Shown here one piece after another: positions 44,326 through 56,088 of a DNA stretch of 64,000 nt. This DNA comes from Tretioscincus oriximinensis. Its lineage: Eukaryota; Chordata; Lepidosauria; Squamata; Gymnophthalmidae. Positions within the stretch are counted from its first letter, which is position 1. Every line of letters starts with the position of its first letter. Both the position numbers and the translations under genes were made by a program. The DNA is taken from NCBI GenBank assembly GCA_022410635.1, contig JAJVDF010000301.1, positions 933,740 through 997,739 on the forward strand. The letters run 5' to 3'. Below the pieces are notes generated by a model. That model made no database searches, was not told the origin of the DNA, and saw only the letters and a list, made by a program, of their open reading frames with translations.

Positions 44326-45245
44326 CTGGTGTTGTATTAAGGCAGTACTGACATGAAATATATGGTATTCTTTACTGAACAACCATTTGTTTAAACTAAA
44401 TAAATTTTGGCTATAAATAATTCATCTAAAATTATAACAAAAGAGACTTTTGATAAACTATGTAGTGCAAATGGAGTTATGATTAAACAACTGTTTAATA
44501 TAGATGATTCGATCATTACAAATAACCAATTATTAGAATAATAGGCAATAAAAATTGGTTGATAGCTAATAGTATTATAGACTGATTATTGCTCCTAATA
44601 TTAGAAACCTACAGATAATTGAATTTAATCAATGGGAAAAGATAATTAAATGTAACCTAGAAAATAACAGAGGTACAATAGGTAATATATATTATTATTA
44701 TTAGTATTATTATTAAAGAAAAACTAAAAAATAAATCAAATAGTTTCAAAATGGTTGTAGCAAATAAATATGCAAGATAGGGTGATTGAAGAATACTTAT
44801 TAAATATATCTAAAGTGAGAGAGCTAAGGATTAAGTACATAACCCTATGGTATTGAACACTTTTTTAATTAACATATATGAATAATATTTCCCTGATGTG
44901 CTGGCATTGTAATGTGGAAAAAGGTGATTATTTGCATTTATGGTGGAATTGTCATGACGACAACGTTTTGGGGGTNATAATTCAGAAAAATATAGACACC
45001 ATAATGAGACATAAAGTACAATGGACTTTTTTCCCTACAGGAACCAATCTCTGGACTAAACATATCAGATAAATTACTGCTGCACATTTACTATGGACAT
45101 ATGGATGAAAAGATTCATCCGAATGGACAATAAATAATTGGCAGAAATATTTGATAGTTTGAACTAATTGATGAAAAAAAATATAATATGGGAGTGAAAC
45201 AAACTCTAGAAAACAGACACAATTTCTCTCATTTGTTGACTAAGA
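44326..45245 (+). pseudogene. L1-vii, right part
   Basis: Three-frame reading gives INNSSKIITKETFDKLCSAN, IIGNKNWLIAN, IRNLQIIEFNQWEKI, CWHCNVEKGDYLHLWWNC (Cys/His region, 44899-44952) and a WTINNWQKY segment. It parallels L1-vi (ILSINNQSTVTTKESYDKLY, NQWEKLLKEI). The left boundary with copy B is approximate. Confidence 0.78.
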
Positions 45246-45612
45246 AAGTATGAACTGTCACTTCTTCATTCAAATCCAATGGGATTATGTCATCTGGTTC
45301 CTCTGTCTCATCTGCTTTTATAAGAAACATTTTTCCCATTCTAGTGACATAAGGTTTGAGATGATTTGCATGTACCACAAAAGGTTTCTGCCTCTCACCA
45401 AACAACTAGATAAGATAGTTATTTCTTTCAAACACATCTATGATTTTGCAAGGACCAGACCAANCCACAAGCTTGTTAACATAATGAGGACTCAAAAGTG
45501 ACCTCAAATTCCCTAGGATTAATCTTAGCATCAGGATACTCTTTGTATCTCTCTTGGGCTGCTTTCACATTAGCTTCAGCATGTTCTCTCACAAACTTGG
45601 GAATGTGGATTT
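45246..45612 (-). pseudogene. Ty3/Gypsy-type integrase C-terminal fragment
   Basis: Read on the minus strand from about 45607: FVREHAEANVKAAQERYKEY, then a degraded WSGPCKIIDVFERNNY (a GPY/F-type module), FVVHANHLKPYV, and an acidic EETEEPDD-like end. This order (A-x-x-x-AQ-x-R helix, GPY/F module, HxNxLKPY) is typical of the integrase C-terminus of Ty3/Gypsy retrotransposons. No RT, LTR or other part is nearby. It has internal stops. Confidence 0.68.
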
Positions 45613-46411
45613 TCANAGATATAAAAAAGATAACAAACGATAACTATGGGGAGATGTGGGCACAAATAACAAAAAGATTTAAGGCCTGGAAAGGCTAGTT
45701 TCTTAAAAGATTAGAAAGGATAAGAGCATTAAAAATATTCATCTCCCCCCAAATAATGTACTTATTACAGACTATCCCAATGCCAGTACAGGAAAAAACA
45801 CTTAAAAATAGGATAGAAAACTTTTAAATTGGATAACAGGAGGGAAAAGATGAAGATTAAAAAATAAATGCATTCGAAGAAGTGGGAGGATGGGGAATTC
45901 CTATCATGATGCTTTCCAAACTTTTAGAATATTAGAACTGCAATAAAAACAGAATAAATGGACAGAAATAGAAACACAGCAAAAGGAGCTAAGCAAAAAA
46001 GACATAATATATAAAAATGGAGAAGAAATGAGGAAAATAAATGGGAGGAACTGTTTAAATCAAGGGTCCTCGAACATTTTAAACAGGGGGCCAGTTCACT
46101 ATCCCTCAGACTGTTGGAGGGCCGGACTATAGTTTAAAAAATCTATGAACAAATTCCTATGAACACTGCCCATATCTTCCCTGAATCCCAGTTCCTCTCC
46201 TAGACGCAGCTGAAGAGGCTGGAGCCAGGAAGGNAAGAGGAAGTGGAGGAGGAGTGGAGAAAAAAAGGGAAGAGGAAGTGGAGGAGGAATGGAGAAAAAA
46301 AGGGAAATAGAGAGGGANCTCAGGAAATAAAGGAGGGAGGGAAGTGGCCGGTGCTGTTGGGGGCCGGATAAACTGGGCCTCAGTTTGAGGACCATGGTTT
46401 AAATCAACAAG
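45613..46411 (+). pseudogene. L1-viii fragment
   Basis: Reads DIKKITNDNYGEMWAQITKR, LERIRALKIFISPQIMYLLQ, then FEEVGGWGIPIM: the region after the RT core. Split by a hAT element (46061-46396). YR copy F follows after 46411. The L1 at 48589 repeats the GGWG region, so it is a different copy. Confidence 0.75.
46061..46396 (+). mobile_element. Non-autonomous hAT element
   Basis: An 8-bp TSD GTTTAAAT at 46053-46060 and 46397-46404 flanks it. The ends are CAAGGGTCCTCGAAC and GTTTGAGGACCATG, imperfect inverted repeats. The interior has ACAGGGGGCCAGTTCACTAT, CAGACTGTTGGAGGGCCGGA and a GA-rich tandem part (46225-46330). No transposase. Confidence 0.85.
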
Positions 46412-48027
46412 TCAGCTACTCACGGAAGCTCATGGAAGCTCCGGGAGTGCCGGCTGTTGCTGCTGGAGGAGGAAGGAGCCGCTCCGGGAAGCTGCATTCT
46501 TTCTGGCTCCCAAGAAGTGGGCAGCAAGAATGACGCCGTTTCCTGGGTGACGAGGGGTATAAAGACCCTCATCTGCCCTCCAGCTTCCTCCTTTTGTTGG
46601 CAACGCGCAAGGGAGATGTTTCCCTCGCGCTCGCCTGCCCACCCTGCCGGGCCAATTTGGCATGGCTGAGTGGCTGTTTGGACAAAAGGGCGCCACCTGC
46701 CACCCTCCAGCTGCCGCCGGATCTCCAACTAGGACTTTACAAGCTTCTTAGAGGTGAGCCAGTGGGGTCAGGTTTTTAGAGGCGCCGCGTCTTTAAGGCT
46801 CTGCGGAATACAGCTAGGGGCTGGGTGGCAAAGCAAGGGAGGTCCTTTCAAAACACCTCCCCCCACCCACCAAGGAGCCAGGTAGAATGGCTGAGGAGTA
46901 CAAGGAAGGGTAGTGAGCTTCTGACACNCCCACCCCCAGGAGCGCAGTGGGGTGAATTCCCCTCCCCCCAGGCTTCAGATTAAAACCTTGGCTATTGCCT
47001 GCTCTGGCTCTTGCCATGAGTAGGTGGTGCAGTTCCGTCTGAGAGGCTAAAAGCCTCATGTGCATGCCAACGCGCAGGCAGTCCTGCATCTCCTTTAAAA
47101 AAATGCATGCAGGGGGGCAAATAGACCTCGGAGCCTTTTCTAAAAGCTGGTGGCAGGAGTTTGAATTTTAAGATGGTCCCTAGCTGTTCTCTGCCCATCT
47201 CAGCAGCTGCCTGCTGGAGTTTTAAAAGCTGGCAGCAGGGGTTTGAATTTTAAGACGGTCCCTGGCTGTTCTCTGCCCTCCTCGGCTGCTGCCTGCTACA
47301 GCCTTTTAAAAACTGGCAGTAGGGGGTTGAAATTTAAGATGGTCCCTAACCAGCGGCGGCTGGTGGAGTTTGGGGCTGGGGGGGGGGGGCGCAGGTTTCT
47401 CCAGCCTTGGCAATGTTAGGAAAGTGGCTGCAAATTGAATGTCAATACAAAATGGCACCTCTATGGAAAATGACAGAGAGACTGTAGCCCCTCCTAGGCA
47501 CTTGATCATAATNCTTGGGTCTGAATGCATACGTTTCTTCAACACTAAATTGCTTTGNTATAATAAATGTGCCAGTAGCATTAAAACGCAGGTTTCAATA
47601 ACAAATATTTTGCCGCTTGATCATAATGCTTGGGATGAATTAGGTATTTTCATTCAGCATTAAATGCCCTGCTATAATAAATATTTACCAGTGGCAATAA
47701 AGGTTTGGGTCAATAACAAATATTTTTCCACTTGATCATAATACTTGGGATTGGAAAGAGATTTTCCTTCGGCATTATAATGCTTTGCTATAATAAATCT
47801 TTACCAGTGGTATGGAAGGCCTGGTCAATAAGAATTATGTTGCCACTTGATCAATACGCTCAGGATTAAAGGATATTTTCCTTCGGCATTAAGATGCTGT
47901 GCTAGAATAAATACTTACCAGTGGCACTAAATGGCGGTTGAATAACGAATATTCCCACTTTGGCAAAAGGTTTGGGTTTAGAGGGATAAACTTTCTTGAC
48001 ATTAGCTTAATCATCACAGCCACCTCT
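46412..48027 (+). mobile_element. YR copy F, 5' part only
   Basis: Starts TCAGCTACTCACGG, matching CGACTACTCACAGG of copy A. The leader has TATAAAG at 46558-46564, a hairpin at 46605-46630 (GCGCAAGGGAGA / TTTCCCTCGCGC), and the GAG|GTGAGC donor with GT at 46754. A GC-rich part with two copies of a GCAGGAGTTTGAATTTTAAG-type block (from about 47150) follows, then a 115-bp array. No coding part or 3' UTR is present, so it is truncated on the right. Confidence 0.72.
47490..48010 (+). repeat. 115-bp tandem array in copy F
   Basis: CTTGATCATA landmarks at 47501, 47616, 47731 and 47846 are exactly 115 bases apart. The unit includes ATAATGCTTGGGAT, TTTTCCTTCGGCATTA, GCTATAATAAATATTTACCA and GGTCAATAACAAATATT. 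It is the same unit as the diverged array of copy C (13020-14280). Confidence 0.9.
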
Positions 48028-48576
48028 AGGCTGACCAGATGCCCCCTTTTGTGGGAGGAAACCTGGTTTTGGGGTGTCTACCCTGCCCTCCTGGGGGAGG
48101 GGCGCCATTTCCCTGGGTTTTGATGAGGAAAAAAATATTTNAAAAAATTGAAAAACAAATTAACTGCACCACCACTAGGGGGCTCTGGCATCTCCTGAAG
48201 TCACCCTCCCCTCAGTAAAAAAATAAAAATTCTCACACACTTCAAACACTTCTCACACACTTCAAAAAAATTTTTGATTTTTTTTTAAAAAATCACTGCA
48301 CCAACAATAGGGGATTCTGGCAACCGGGGCCAACTCTTGAAGGCACCCACCTCTCTGTAAAAAAAAAAAATTAAATCTGATGTACTCCAAAAATTCTCAC
48401 ACAGTTTAAAAATTCTCACACACTTAAAAAAATTCTCACAAACTTCACAGATTTCTCAGGTGAGAATTTTGGGAGGGAATGCATGTTGGTGGGTAATTTG
48501 CATATTTATGAAATATGCAAATTAGCATGAATATTCATTATACTGAGGTTTGGACTGCAGAAAATATGGTCAGTCT
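48028..48576. mobile_element. hAT-like element with AGGCTGACCA ends
   Basis: Left end AGGCTGACCAGATG, right end ATATGGTCAGTCT. The 9-base repeat AGCCACCTC flanks it (48018-48026 and 48577-48585, with one base between the left copy and the end). The interior has repeated ATTCTCACACACTTCAAA blocks. It shares its termini with the element at 56089-56266 but not most of its interior. No coding capacity. Confidence 0.72.
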
Positions 48577-48588
48577 AGCCACCTCAGA

Positions 48589-50088
48589 AAAAGGGGGATG
48601 GGGCCAACCTAAGTTAGGATCTTATTATGAAGCCTACTGCATTGGACATTTAATCAAATTTGATTATAAGTTAGAAAATGGGTAAAAATTGAAAGGATAT
48701 TAAACATTAAAAGAACGTATCCTCTGCAAGAACATTTAAATAAGACGGAACTACAAAAAAGTTTAACCCTGTTGAAAGCTGTTATTGAAGCATGGAGTAA
48801 GTGGAAAAGGAAGGTGAGAGGAAAAACAGATAGAATGAATCCAATACAAGAGATAAATATAAAGGGAGAAATATTAAACATAAATGATAGAACTATACCC
48901 AGGCAACATGGAATTACTCTAATAGGAGACTGATAGACCATCATGCCAGACCATTAAATAGGGAAAGGCTTTTGCAAATTTTAGGGAGAAATAATTGAAT
49001 AAAAGTCAATGCTAATATGACAAAATTACAAATTGAATATAAAGAAATGCCCAAAAATTTGATTGAGACAATGGGCACTATTATTAAAAAGTGATTACAA
49101 CGTAAGAGAGGTTTAGCTTGAGAAATATACACATTAATAGTACATTATAACAGTAGAATAACTGAACACTTGCTGGGACAATGGAGCCAAGACACTAATA
49201 TTACAGAAGAAGATACAAAGCAAATATGCAAGGAAATGCAGAATAAAAAAGTATATAGGATAAGATATGAGTTAGATATGAGTTAATATACAGGTGGTAT
49301 AGGGCACCATCCATATATGGTTCCAGGTATTAATCCACAATGCTGGCATTGTCAAATAGCAAGGGGGACATACTTCCATCATTGGTGGAAGTGCAATTAT
49401 GTACAGATCTTCTGGGAGGAAATAACACAGCAAATCAATAACCTGTTAGGGATACAACATTTTGAATGTCTCTTATTAATGATAAATAATACATTTAATA
49501 CTAATGACATTTACTTGATAAAACAGTTATTTATGGCAGCCCAAGCAGTATTAGCAAAACACTGGAAGGATAAAACCGGCTGGTATGATTACATAATAGA
49601 ACAATTTAGAAATGACTGGATTAATGAAAGAAGGGAATTCCANGAGAACAATAGGATTGGGCAAACAATGGTACAACAGAGTTGGGCTACATTGATAAAT
49701 ATGGACAAAGAGTTAGCAGAGAAAGATTACCTCTCTCAAGCAATAAGTACAATCATAAATAGTTTGAAATATTGAGCAGTTTCCAAAGGATGTGAGGCGG
49801 GCAGTAAGATTCAATGTATGTTATAGAGTTGTTAAAAGAATTATGGAATAACTTCTTCTACTTGCTTTCTCATCATGTGAACTGAACTGATGTATTTAAG
49901 TTATATACAGTATTTAAGTCACTGTAAATACAAATTACTTTCAGCACTGTAAATATAAACGTTTAATTGGTGAGAAAAATTATTGGTAGGGAAAAACATA
50001 CCTTATTGTAAAGATTGTCATGCTAGCTGTCACGCCATGTTATCGATAAAGTGTTTCCTGTAAGTTCAAAAAAGAAAAAGAAGAAGAA
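48589..50088 (+). pseudogene. L1-ix, ORF2 C-terminal part and 3' end
   Basis: Begins KGGWGQPKLGSYYEACCIGH (frame-corrected), then TYPLQEHLNKTE and AVIEAWSKWKRKVRGKTDRM. The 152-codon frame at 49317-49775 contains QCWHCQIARGTYFHHWWKC (Cys/His region) and AVLAKHWKDKTGWYDYIIEQ. The 3' UTR ends in a GAA-rich tail near 50088. Its position in ORF2 matches L1-ii, but it is more degraded upstream. Confidence 0.82.
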
Positions 50089-51330
50089 GAGACATCCTAG
50101 GGTTTCATGCAGGAGACAGCAGCTCCATGATTTGTAGGAATTNATATTTGGATACAAGGTGATGCATGGCTTTTCCTGCTTGGACCTTTAGCATCCAGGA
50201 TCAGTTTTCTCTAGTATGCTTTGGCATTAGGGTAGTATTCTCCAAAGGGTTTCAGGCTTTACTCTCCTAACCAGGAAACATCTTCACTAGCCTAAGTGTC
50301 CAAGGTTCAGATAGTTCCTCTTTCTTAACTGAGGAGCCCAAGGAATAGATATGGTCCTTTTTCCTGTTGGTTGATCTCTGGGCTGCAACTGTCACTTTGA
50401 CCAACTGTCACTCTGACCAAGCATTATGATGGAAGAAGTCCAGAATCTCTTTGAAGTGGTTACTATGGTTACCACTGTTCCCTGTCAGTCCTCTCCCCCT
50501 ATGCCATACTGCGCCCAGTCCTCTCCCCCTATGCCATACTGCGCCCAGTGGACTGCAGCTCAGTTAAAACTTAGGTTGTATCTAGACACAGCCAAAAGAA
50601 GTGGATTAAATGCAATCTCTAAATTTCTGTCTCTAAACCACAATAAATGCCAGAAAGTATTATTTTCAATGAATTTTAGTGAGTATTAGAGGAATTACTG
50701 TTTCAAGACAATATATAACCATAGGTCTTCTGCTTTCAGTTCTCCCCATCTTTGCCTTACTAGAAGCTATTAACACCTGTATTTTAATCCAGCTTTATCA
50801 CACTTTCAGGGTAAGCTAACATATCAACAGAACACCACAATGCTTCTTTTGGCACTTCTTAGTCACTTTGCCACTCTGGTTTTCCATTATGAAATTTAAG
50901 CTGTATCTAGACATGTCTAGNCTTATCAAGACAAGTGTATTCGATGCATTCTCTATATTTCAGTCTCCAGTCCAAATTAAATATCAGAAAATGAATTCTA
51001 ATGAGGACTGGAGCTAGGATAAGAATTTTGGCTGCATTCTCACTAGGGAAAATGGGAGCTGGACACAAATACAAAGCATTCCAGTGTGCAGCAATGGCTG
51101 TGTGTGACTTAGACACAATCCACACAAGGTACCTTTATCATAATTTAAGTCATATTTTGTGATGCCTTTTCTGTTAGTTTCCAGGTAGCTTCCAGGTAGC
51201 TTTCACAACAGCACTCAAAATTAGAAAGGCCCAAGTCAGGCGAATTATCTTGAATGACTGAATAACTATTTTTATTGAGTTTTTAATGTTAGCGATGTTT
51301 TGATGTTTTGTACTCTTGTTATGGCAATGG
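50089..51330. other. Unassigned DNA with diverged direct repeats
   Basis: CATCCTAGGGTTTCATGCAG at about 50091 resembles a minisatellite unit of the 19-21 kb field. A 30-bp tandem duplication lies at 50486-50545. Two related segments of about 105 bases occur at 50576-50690 and 50895-51005 (TGTATCTAGACA..., ATGCA...TCTCTA..ATTTC). No gene motif. Confidence 0.45.
50486..50545 (+). repeat. 30-bp tandem duplication
   Basis: CAGTCCTCTCCCCCTATGCC with ATACTGCGCC occurs twice in a row. Confidence 0.9.
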
Positions 51331-51334
51331 CCGC

Positions 51335-51510
51335 AACAACAACAACAATAACAACAACAACAACAAATAATAATAATAATAATAACAATAAATAATAACA
51401 ATAATAAATAATAATAATAAATAATAATAATAAATAATAATAATAAATAATAATTAATTAATTAATAATAAATAAATAAAAATAAAAATAAATAAATAAA
51501 TAAAAATCAG
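51335..51510 (+). repeat. (CAA)n/(TAA)n/(TAAA)n microsatellite
   Basis: A CAA run from 51335 changes into TAA-type units and then TAAA-type units up to about 51506. Slippage-prone simple sequence. Confidence 0.95.
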
Positions 51511-52220
51511 TGTGAATGTTCTGTTCCTAAAAATTGCTTGAACTCTTCACCAGTCCCTGTACAAATCGAGCTTCAATCCCTATCCATCCTCCCACCAGAT
51601 CTTTCTTGTTGTGACAAATAACATGCCAAATTTTTGCAATGGTTTCTTATTATCACTTTTTTTAAAAAGAAAGGGAAAAGGAAGCATTATGTTTTTATTC
51701 AGATCCATATTTTAATTTTCATATCTTCCTTTTCTTGCTGGTTTTGAGCACCGTTAAAACTTCTAAACAACTTAACCTATGGCCCCTGCTGGATGCCCAG
51801 GGGAAGGCAAAACCTCCATGGCATCTGACTAATTTGCCCTGGGGGGAATTCATTTTTGACCCCAGAAGTNGCAATCAGTTCTACCCTGGGCATGTCAGCA
51901 AGAACCAGAAGAGGAAGAATGGAAAATAAATTGGGAAGACAAACAAGGAAAATGGGAAAGAAAAAGGAACATCAAAGATGGGCAGGTTAGAAGGTTAGTT
52001 AGGATACAGTGAGTGTAGAAAGAAAATGTAGGAGNACATGAGAGGGAAAAACATGGAAAAAAGACAAGAGGACTGTAATTCAGGAAAAGGTATCTATCTA
52101 GTATAGGAAAATGATATATATATAAAGATAGCAACAGATCTGGAACAACCAATTTCTTGACCTTGATCCACAAAAATTGAACCACAAACTCCTGAGTGTA
52201 CCTTCAGCATCCAGGACAGA
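51511..52220. other. No gene recognised
   Basis: Intergenic-type sequence; nothing with protein-like motifs or clear repeat ends. GA-rich between 51890 and 52060. Confidence 0.4.
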
Positions 52221-52224
52221 TTTT

Positions 52225-52312
52225 GTTTAATGAGTCCAGCACGGAGCAGAGGGTTGGAACCGATCACCCTGGAGGTCCCTTACAACTCTATGATTCTATG
52301 ATTCATTCAGGG
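52225..52312 (+). repeat. CR1 3' end
   Basis: GAGGGTTGGAACCGATCACC, CTGGAGGTCCCTTACAACTC, then TATGATTCTATGATTC, the characteristic CR1 end repeats in plus orientation. Confidence 0.85.
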
Positions 52313-52449
52313 TTGGAAGCTGCTTCATCCTACAGAAACTGTGATTATAATTCACAGGGGACTATTAAAAAGAAAAAAGAAAGAAAAAAGAACAAAATGA
52401 GGCAAGACTAAATTATTTCAATTTTCTCCCGAGGGTGAAAAAAGAAAAA

Positions 52450-52590
52450 AAAAGAGTTAAAGATTTTGAAGAAATAGCTATGCTAGTCTGTCAGAATATC
52501 AAGCAACGAGGTCTCATAGCNCCTTAGAGACTAAGAAGAAAGGGGTAGGCAGCAGGAACTTCCGTAGACTCATCTGTTTCTTCGNATGCT
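52450..52590 (+). repeat. Amniote interspersed repeat fragment
   Basis: GCTATGCTAGTCTGTCAGAA, CTTAGAGACTAAGAAGAAAG, ACTTCCGTAGACTCATCTG and a TTTCTTCG block resemble a dispersed repeat with the GTTAGTCTGT...TTAGAGACTAA layout. The family name is uncertain. Confidence 0.45.
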
Positions 52591-53129
52591 AAGAAACAAC
52601 TAGATAGATAAAGATAAAGGGGAAGGAAACTTCTCACCATGAAAATCTGGTTCACTTGAGGGTTTCATGCAGGGTATAACAATACCATTTCAAGGCCTAT
52701 TACAAAGTGCTTTCAGTTTTATTATATTTCAAAGCTGTCTGTTACATGATTGAAGAGATATAGGCTGCATGCACTGCACACAAAATGAAAGACAATTGTG
52801 TTTTATATATATATGATTTGTGTGTTTTGATTATAAGGTTTATTTTGAAATGAAATACATATAACCAAAGAATTACATTTTGGGAATCATTGCAGTGCAG
52901 AAACAAATTATTGTCATTAATAATGAGACATAAAAAATTTACACAATGTGCATTCTTAGCTTTATCAGGAGAGAGATTTTAATGAAAACTATCCCAAGAC
53001 AAATTTATAGAAAAAAGTATGTGGGGAGGGGGGAGGGGGAAATCAAGACTTATGAGCAGTATTAGTTAGCTAGTGGCAAGGGCCAAAAATTTGGCCCATG
53101 GGTTTCAGGGCCCCATGGGCCATTTTTTT
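52591..53129. other. No gene recognised
   Basis: AT-rich DNA. GGAGGGTTTCATGC at 52659 may be another remnant of the minisatellite unit. Confidence 0.35.
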
Positions 53130-53425
53130 TCCTCCACCTCTTTTTCCTCCCCAACATCCCCCCTCCCGCCTTTCCCCCTCTGCTTTCCCCTCTTCCTACT
53201 ACGTTCCCCTCCTCCTCCCCACCATTGCACCCACACACACACTGTCCCCCACTCCTCCCACCTCATTCCCCCAGGGCCCCAATACACCCCATCTTACCTT
53301 CTAATTTCCTTCCCCCCCCCACTTCCTCCTCCTCCTTCTTCCTCTTCTTCCTATTCCTCCCTCCATCTTTCTCCTCCGTCCTCCGTCCCTTCCCCTTTTC
53401 TCCCTCCCCCATCCCTCCTCCCTTT
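53130..53425 (+). repeat. Long pyrimidine-rich tract
   Basis: About 300 bases made up largely of C and T (C-runs, CTCC and TTCC blocks). Long frames occur in several phases only because stops need purines. It could form triplex DNA. Confidence 0.85.
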
Positions 53426-53539
53426 GTTGTGCCCAGCTGGGGGCAGAAGGCAGGTTGCTCCACAACCTGTCTTCTGCAGGGGTAGTTGAGGGGGCCATCA
53501 GGGGAGGAGGGGGAATGATGGGAGGCGGACATGAGATGA

Positions 53540-53723
53540 TGAAAACAGAATAAAGCCCTTTATATTTAGTGAGAAAAAGATTGTTTGTAATTTCAGTTAA
53601 GGCTGTTTTAGTTGAATGACGTGGCCAGAATCCAGATTGGAACAGGTCCAGTGCAGAAGAAAAAGTGAGAAAGTCTAAATAATGTGTCTGTTCATCTTCT
53701 TTAGACATACACCAAGCATTCAT
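53540..53723 (-). pseudogene. L2/CR1-group LINE reverse-transcriptase fragment
   Basis: Minus-strand reading: LDLFQSGFWPRHSTKTALTE, then NNLFLTKYKGLYSVFII. This is the conserved QSGFRPxHSTxTAL block of L2/CR1-group LINE RT. Only about 60 codons remain. Confidence 0.78.
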
Positions 53724-54569
53724 TATGTGTATCTGTGTTCTCCTTATGCTGAGAAGACAGCTGTGTTGGAAGCAAGTATAAAATCAGGTAGTGACTATGT
53801 ACTGAGACAAACAACAGGTTCTTTGGAAATACCCTGTTGAATTTCCCTTTATGTATTTTTGTATTAGCCTGAATTTTTTTTTATCACACCTAAATTCTAG
53901 CACATATACACAAGCAAACACATTATGTCCTTGCAAACAAACTAAGCCATTAATACTTAGTATTTCAAACCAGCTTATAGAAATAATACCAGATTACATT
54001 GCACACACAACAGACATCATGCTAATCCTCAATTTCATATAACATGAGTGGCATTTAAAATGAGATCACATTTATACTATATGCTGTTTATTTAGGGCCA
54101 AACGGTGTGAATACTTTATGGAATAACATAAAGAAAAGACAAATTTCTCCCTCAAAAAGCTACAGATCTAAAGTGATGATAATGACAAAGATATTTGCAT
54201 CTCTCCTTCCTGCATTTTTTTCTGCAAGCTTCCTGGCTGTATTCAATGAAGGGACTGACAAAGGTAATGAACTCTGTTCCAAACAGTGAGCTCAATACAT
54301 CTAGTCTTCAGAAAATTTAGAAAGTAAACAGTTATGGTTGTTCTCTTCATGCGAAGGGAGGATGCTGAAGGGAGGACCCTGCTAGTCTATCAATCTCCTA
54401 TTCTAATTACACTCCAGCCAGAGCAGACAAGAATTAGAATAAAACACTATGTGAACTATTATTTTCTCCTCTCCTATACCACATTATTCTAAAATAAGAA
54501 GCACTGCAATATGGTTTTAACATCCATAAAGATAAGTCAACATTCTCATGGAACGTCTTCTTATCTCTA

Positions 54570-55125
54570 GCTGCCTTTGACTTCGAAGTGTTGGAATGGA
54601 GGATTTCTCAACCTGCTTTGTATGAAGAACACCAATGTCACCTTCCACAATATACAAAGCACTGAGCTGTCTGACCACTCCATGATCTCCTTCAAAATTG
54701 ATTCTGCCATTCCATCAAAAAGCAACAAAGTACTGAGGCAATGCAGAAACTTCTTGAACGTTTCTCCATTCTCTCTTTCCTGAGTTGTGGGTGGTCCTTC
54801 TAGAACCCAACCTTCTACAATCTTCTAGAAGCCCATCCAACATGTTTGTCAAGGTCGAGATAACCATATGTGTCTTTCAAGACCTAATCCCTTATCTTTG
54901 GAACTCCCTTCCTCAAGACCCAGAGAAGAAAAGAACATTTACTAATTTTGTAAACACTTAAAAGCTTTCCTCTTGAACTCTTCTAACTGAGTAGATTAGA
55001 GCAAAGATCATGCTTATCCAATCCCCTTTTATATTGTGTTGAACTATTTTATATATGTAACTGNTTTACAATTTTTAATTGAATTTTTCATGAAACTGTG
55101 CCTCCCTCTGATATTATTTGATTTG
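54570..55125 (+). pseudogene. L2-like LINE remnant: endonuclease end and 3' terminus
   Basis: 54600-54750 contains FHNIQSTELSDHSMISFKID, with the SDH block near the end of LINE endonucleases. After a deletion 54880-54960 reads YLWNSLPQDPEKKRTFTNFV, the LWNxLP C-terminus of CR1/L2 LINEs. An AT-rich tail follows with TGATATTATTTGATTTGATT. Confidence 0.68.
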
Positions 55126-56079
55126 ATTTGAAAGAAAACAAGGGGAGCTGAGTTGAAAGAAAAATTGAGATTGCAAATTCTGCACTATATCACCTGTAAT
55201 CTAACATTTGAGTATAAATAGTGTAGAGGTGATCCTGCCACCTTGCAAGACAAAGCGACTACTAAAAGGTGGCAGCATAAAGGTGGACAATAGGATGAAT
55301 TGTCTGCATTAATATGATTAACTATGATCACTGGAAGTGATTCCCCCCCCCTCAAAATTCAAAATTCCTAGAAACAGTGACAATCTATGTGCACCATTTT
55401 TTTCATTCTGTAGCACACACAGACATAAGTCTAGTGGCTAAGAGAATGACCCCCCCCCTTTTATTCTCAGGCTTATTTTGAATGTTCTGAACATGCTGTG
55501 TAATAATCAAGGCAGCCTTTCTTCCTCTCACCTATGCCAGGCACCACTCACCACCATGTTGGGAGTTTTACTGCACCTCCAAAGAGACAAAGGGATCCTA
55601 CTGAAATCACCATCACTAATGCAGCTGGACATGAAAGGGCAAAGGGCTTGAATCATCCACCCCTTGCCATCACAGTCAATGCCCTTGGGAATGGAGGATG
55701 CTCCAGAAGTCCTTCTAGATGGCTTGTGATGGCAGTGATGGCAGTTTCAGGACACTGGTGTGCTTTAGCAAGCTCCTTCTGTCTTTTGGAGGTTCTTAAA
55801 CGCCAACGTAACAGTAAGCAGCAAGAAAGAAAGGAAGAGAGACTGTGTGCATTACTATGCAATGAAAGAGGAAACTTAAAGTGAGCGTAAAAGAAAAGGG
55901 GAAAGCATTCCTTTTAGCCTCTAGACTCATGCTGTGAACACAGAAAATGGCACCTACAGGCCATTGCTGCATAGAAATGAAAAAAATGATGATGGTGTTG
56001 CTCCCAAAGACATACTACCTAAACTATTTCTCAAAATTACTCAAAATTTAGAGAGGAAGGGAAGGACAGAGGTTTCAAG
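55126..56079. other. No gene recognised
   Basis: Mixed intergenic sequence with two poly(C) runs (about 55344 and 55451). The longest open frame (55534-55884) has no recognisable motif and no splice context, so I do not call it a gene. Confidence 0.4.
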
Positions 56080-56088
56080 ATAAGATCT

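Noticed and set aside
46412..50088. L1-viii and L1-ix as one L1 split by copy F
   Set aside because: Both sides contain the GGWG region, so they overlap in L1 coordinates and must be different copies.
53073..53723. Long open frames in several phases on both strands
   Set aside because: Caused by the pyrimidine-rich tract, which lacks stop codons. Only the 53540-53723 minus-strand part has a real (LINE) protein motif.
55534..55884. 117-codon open frame
   Set aside because: No recognisable domain, no splice or promoter context, and amino-acid composition like random translation. Not called a gene.
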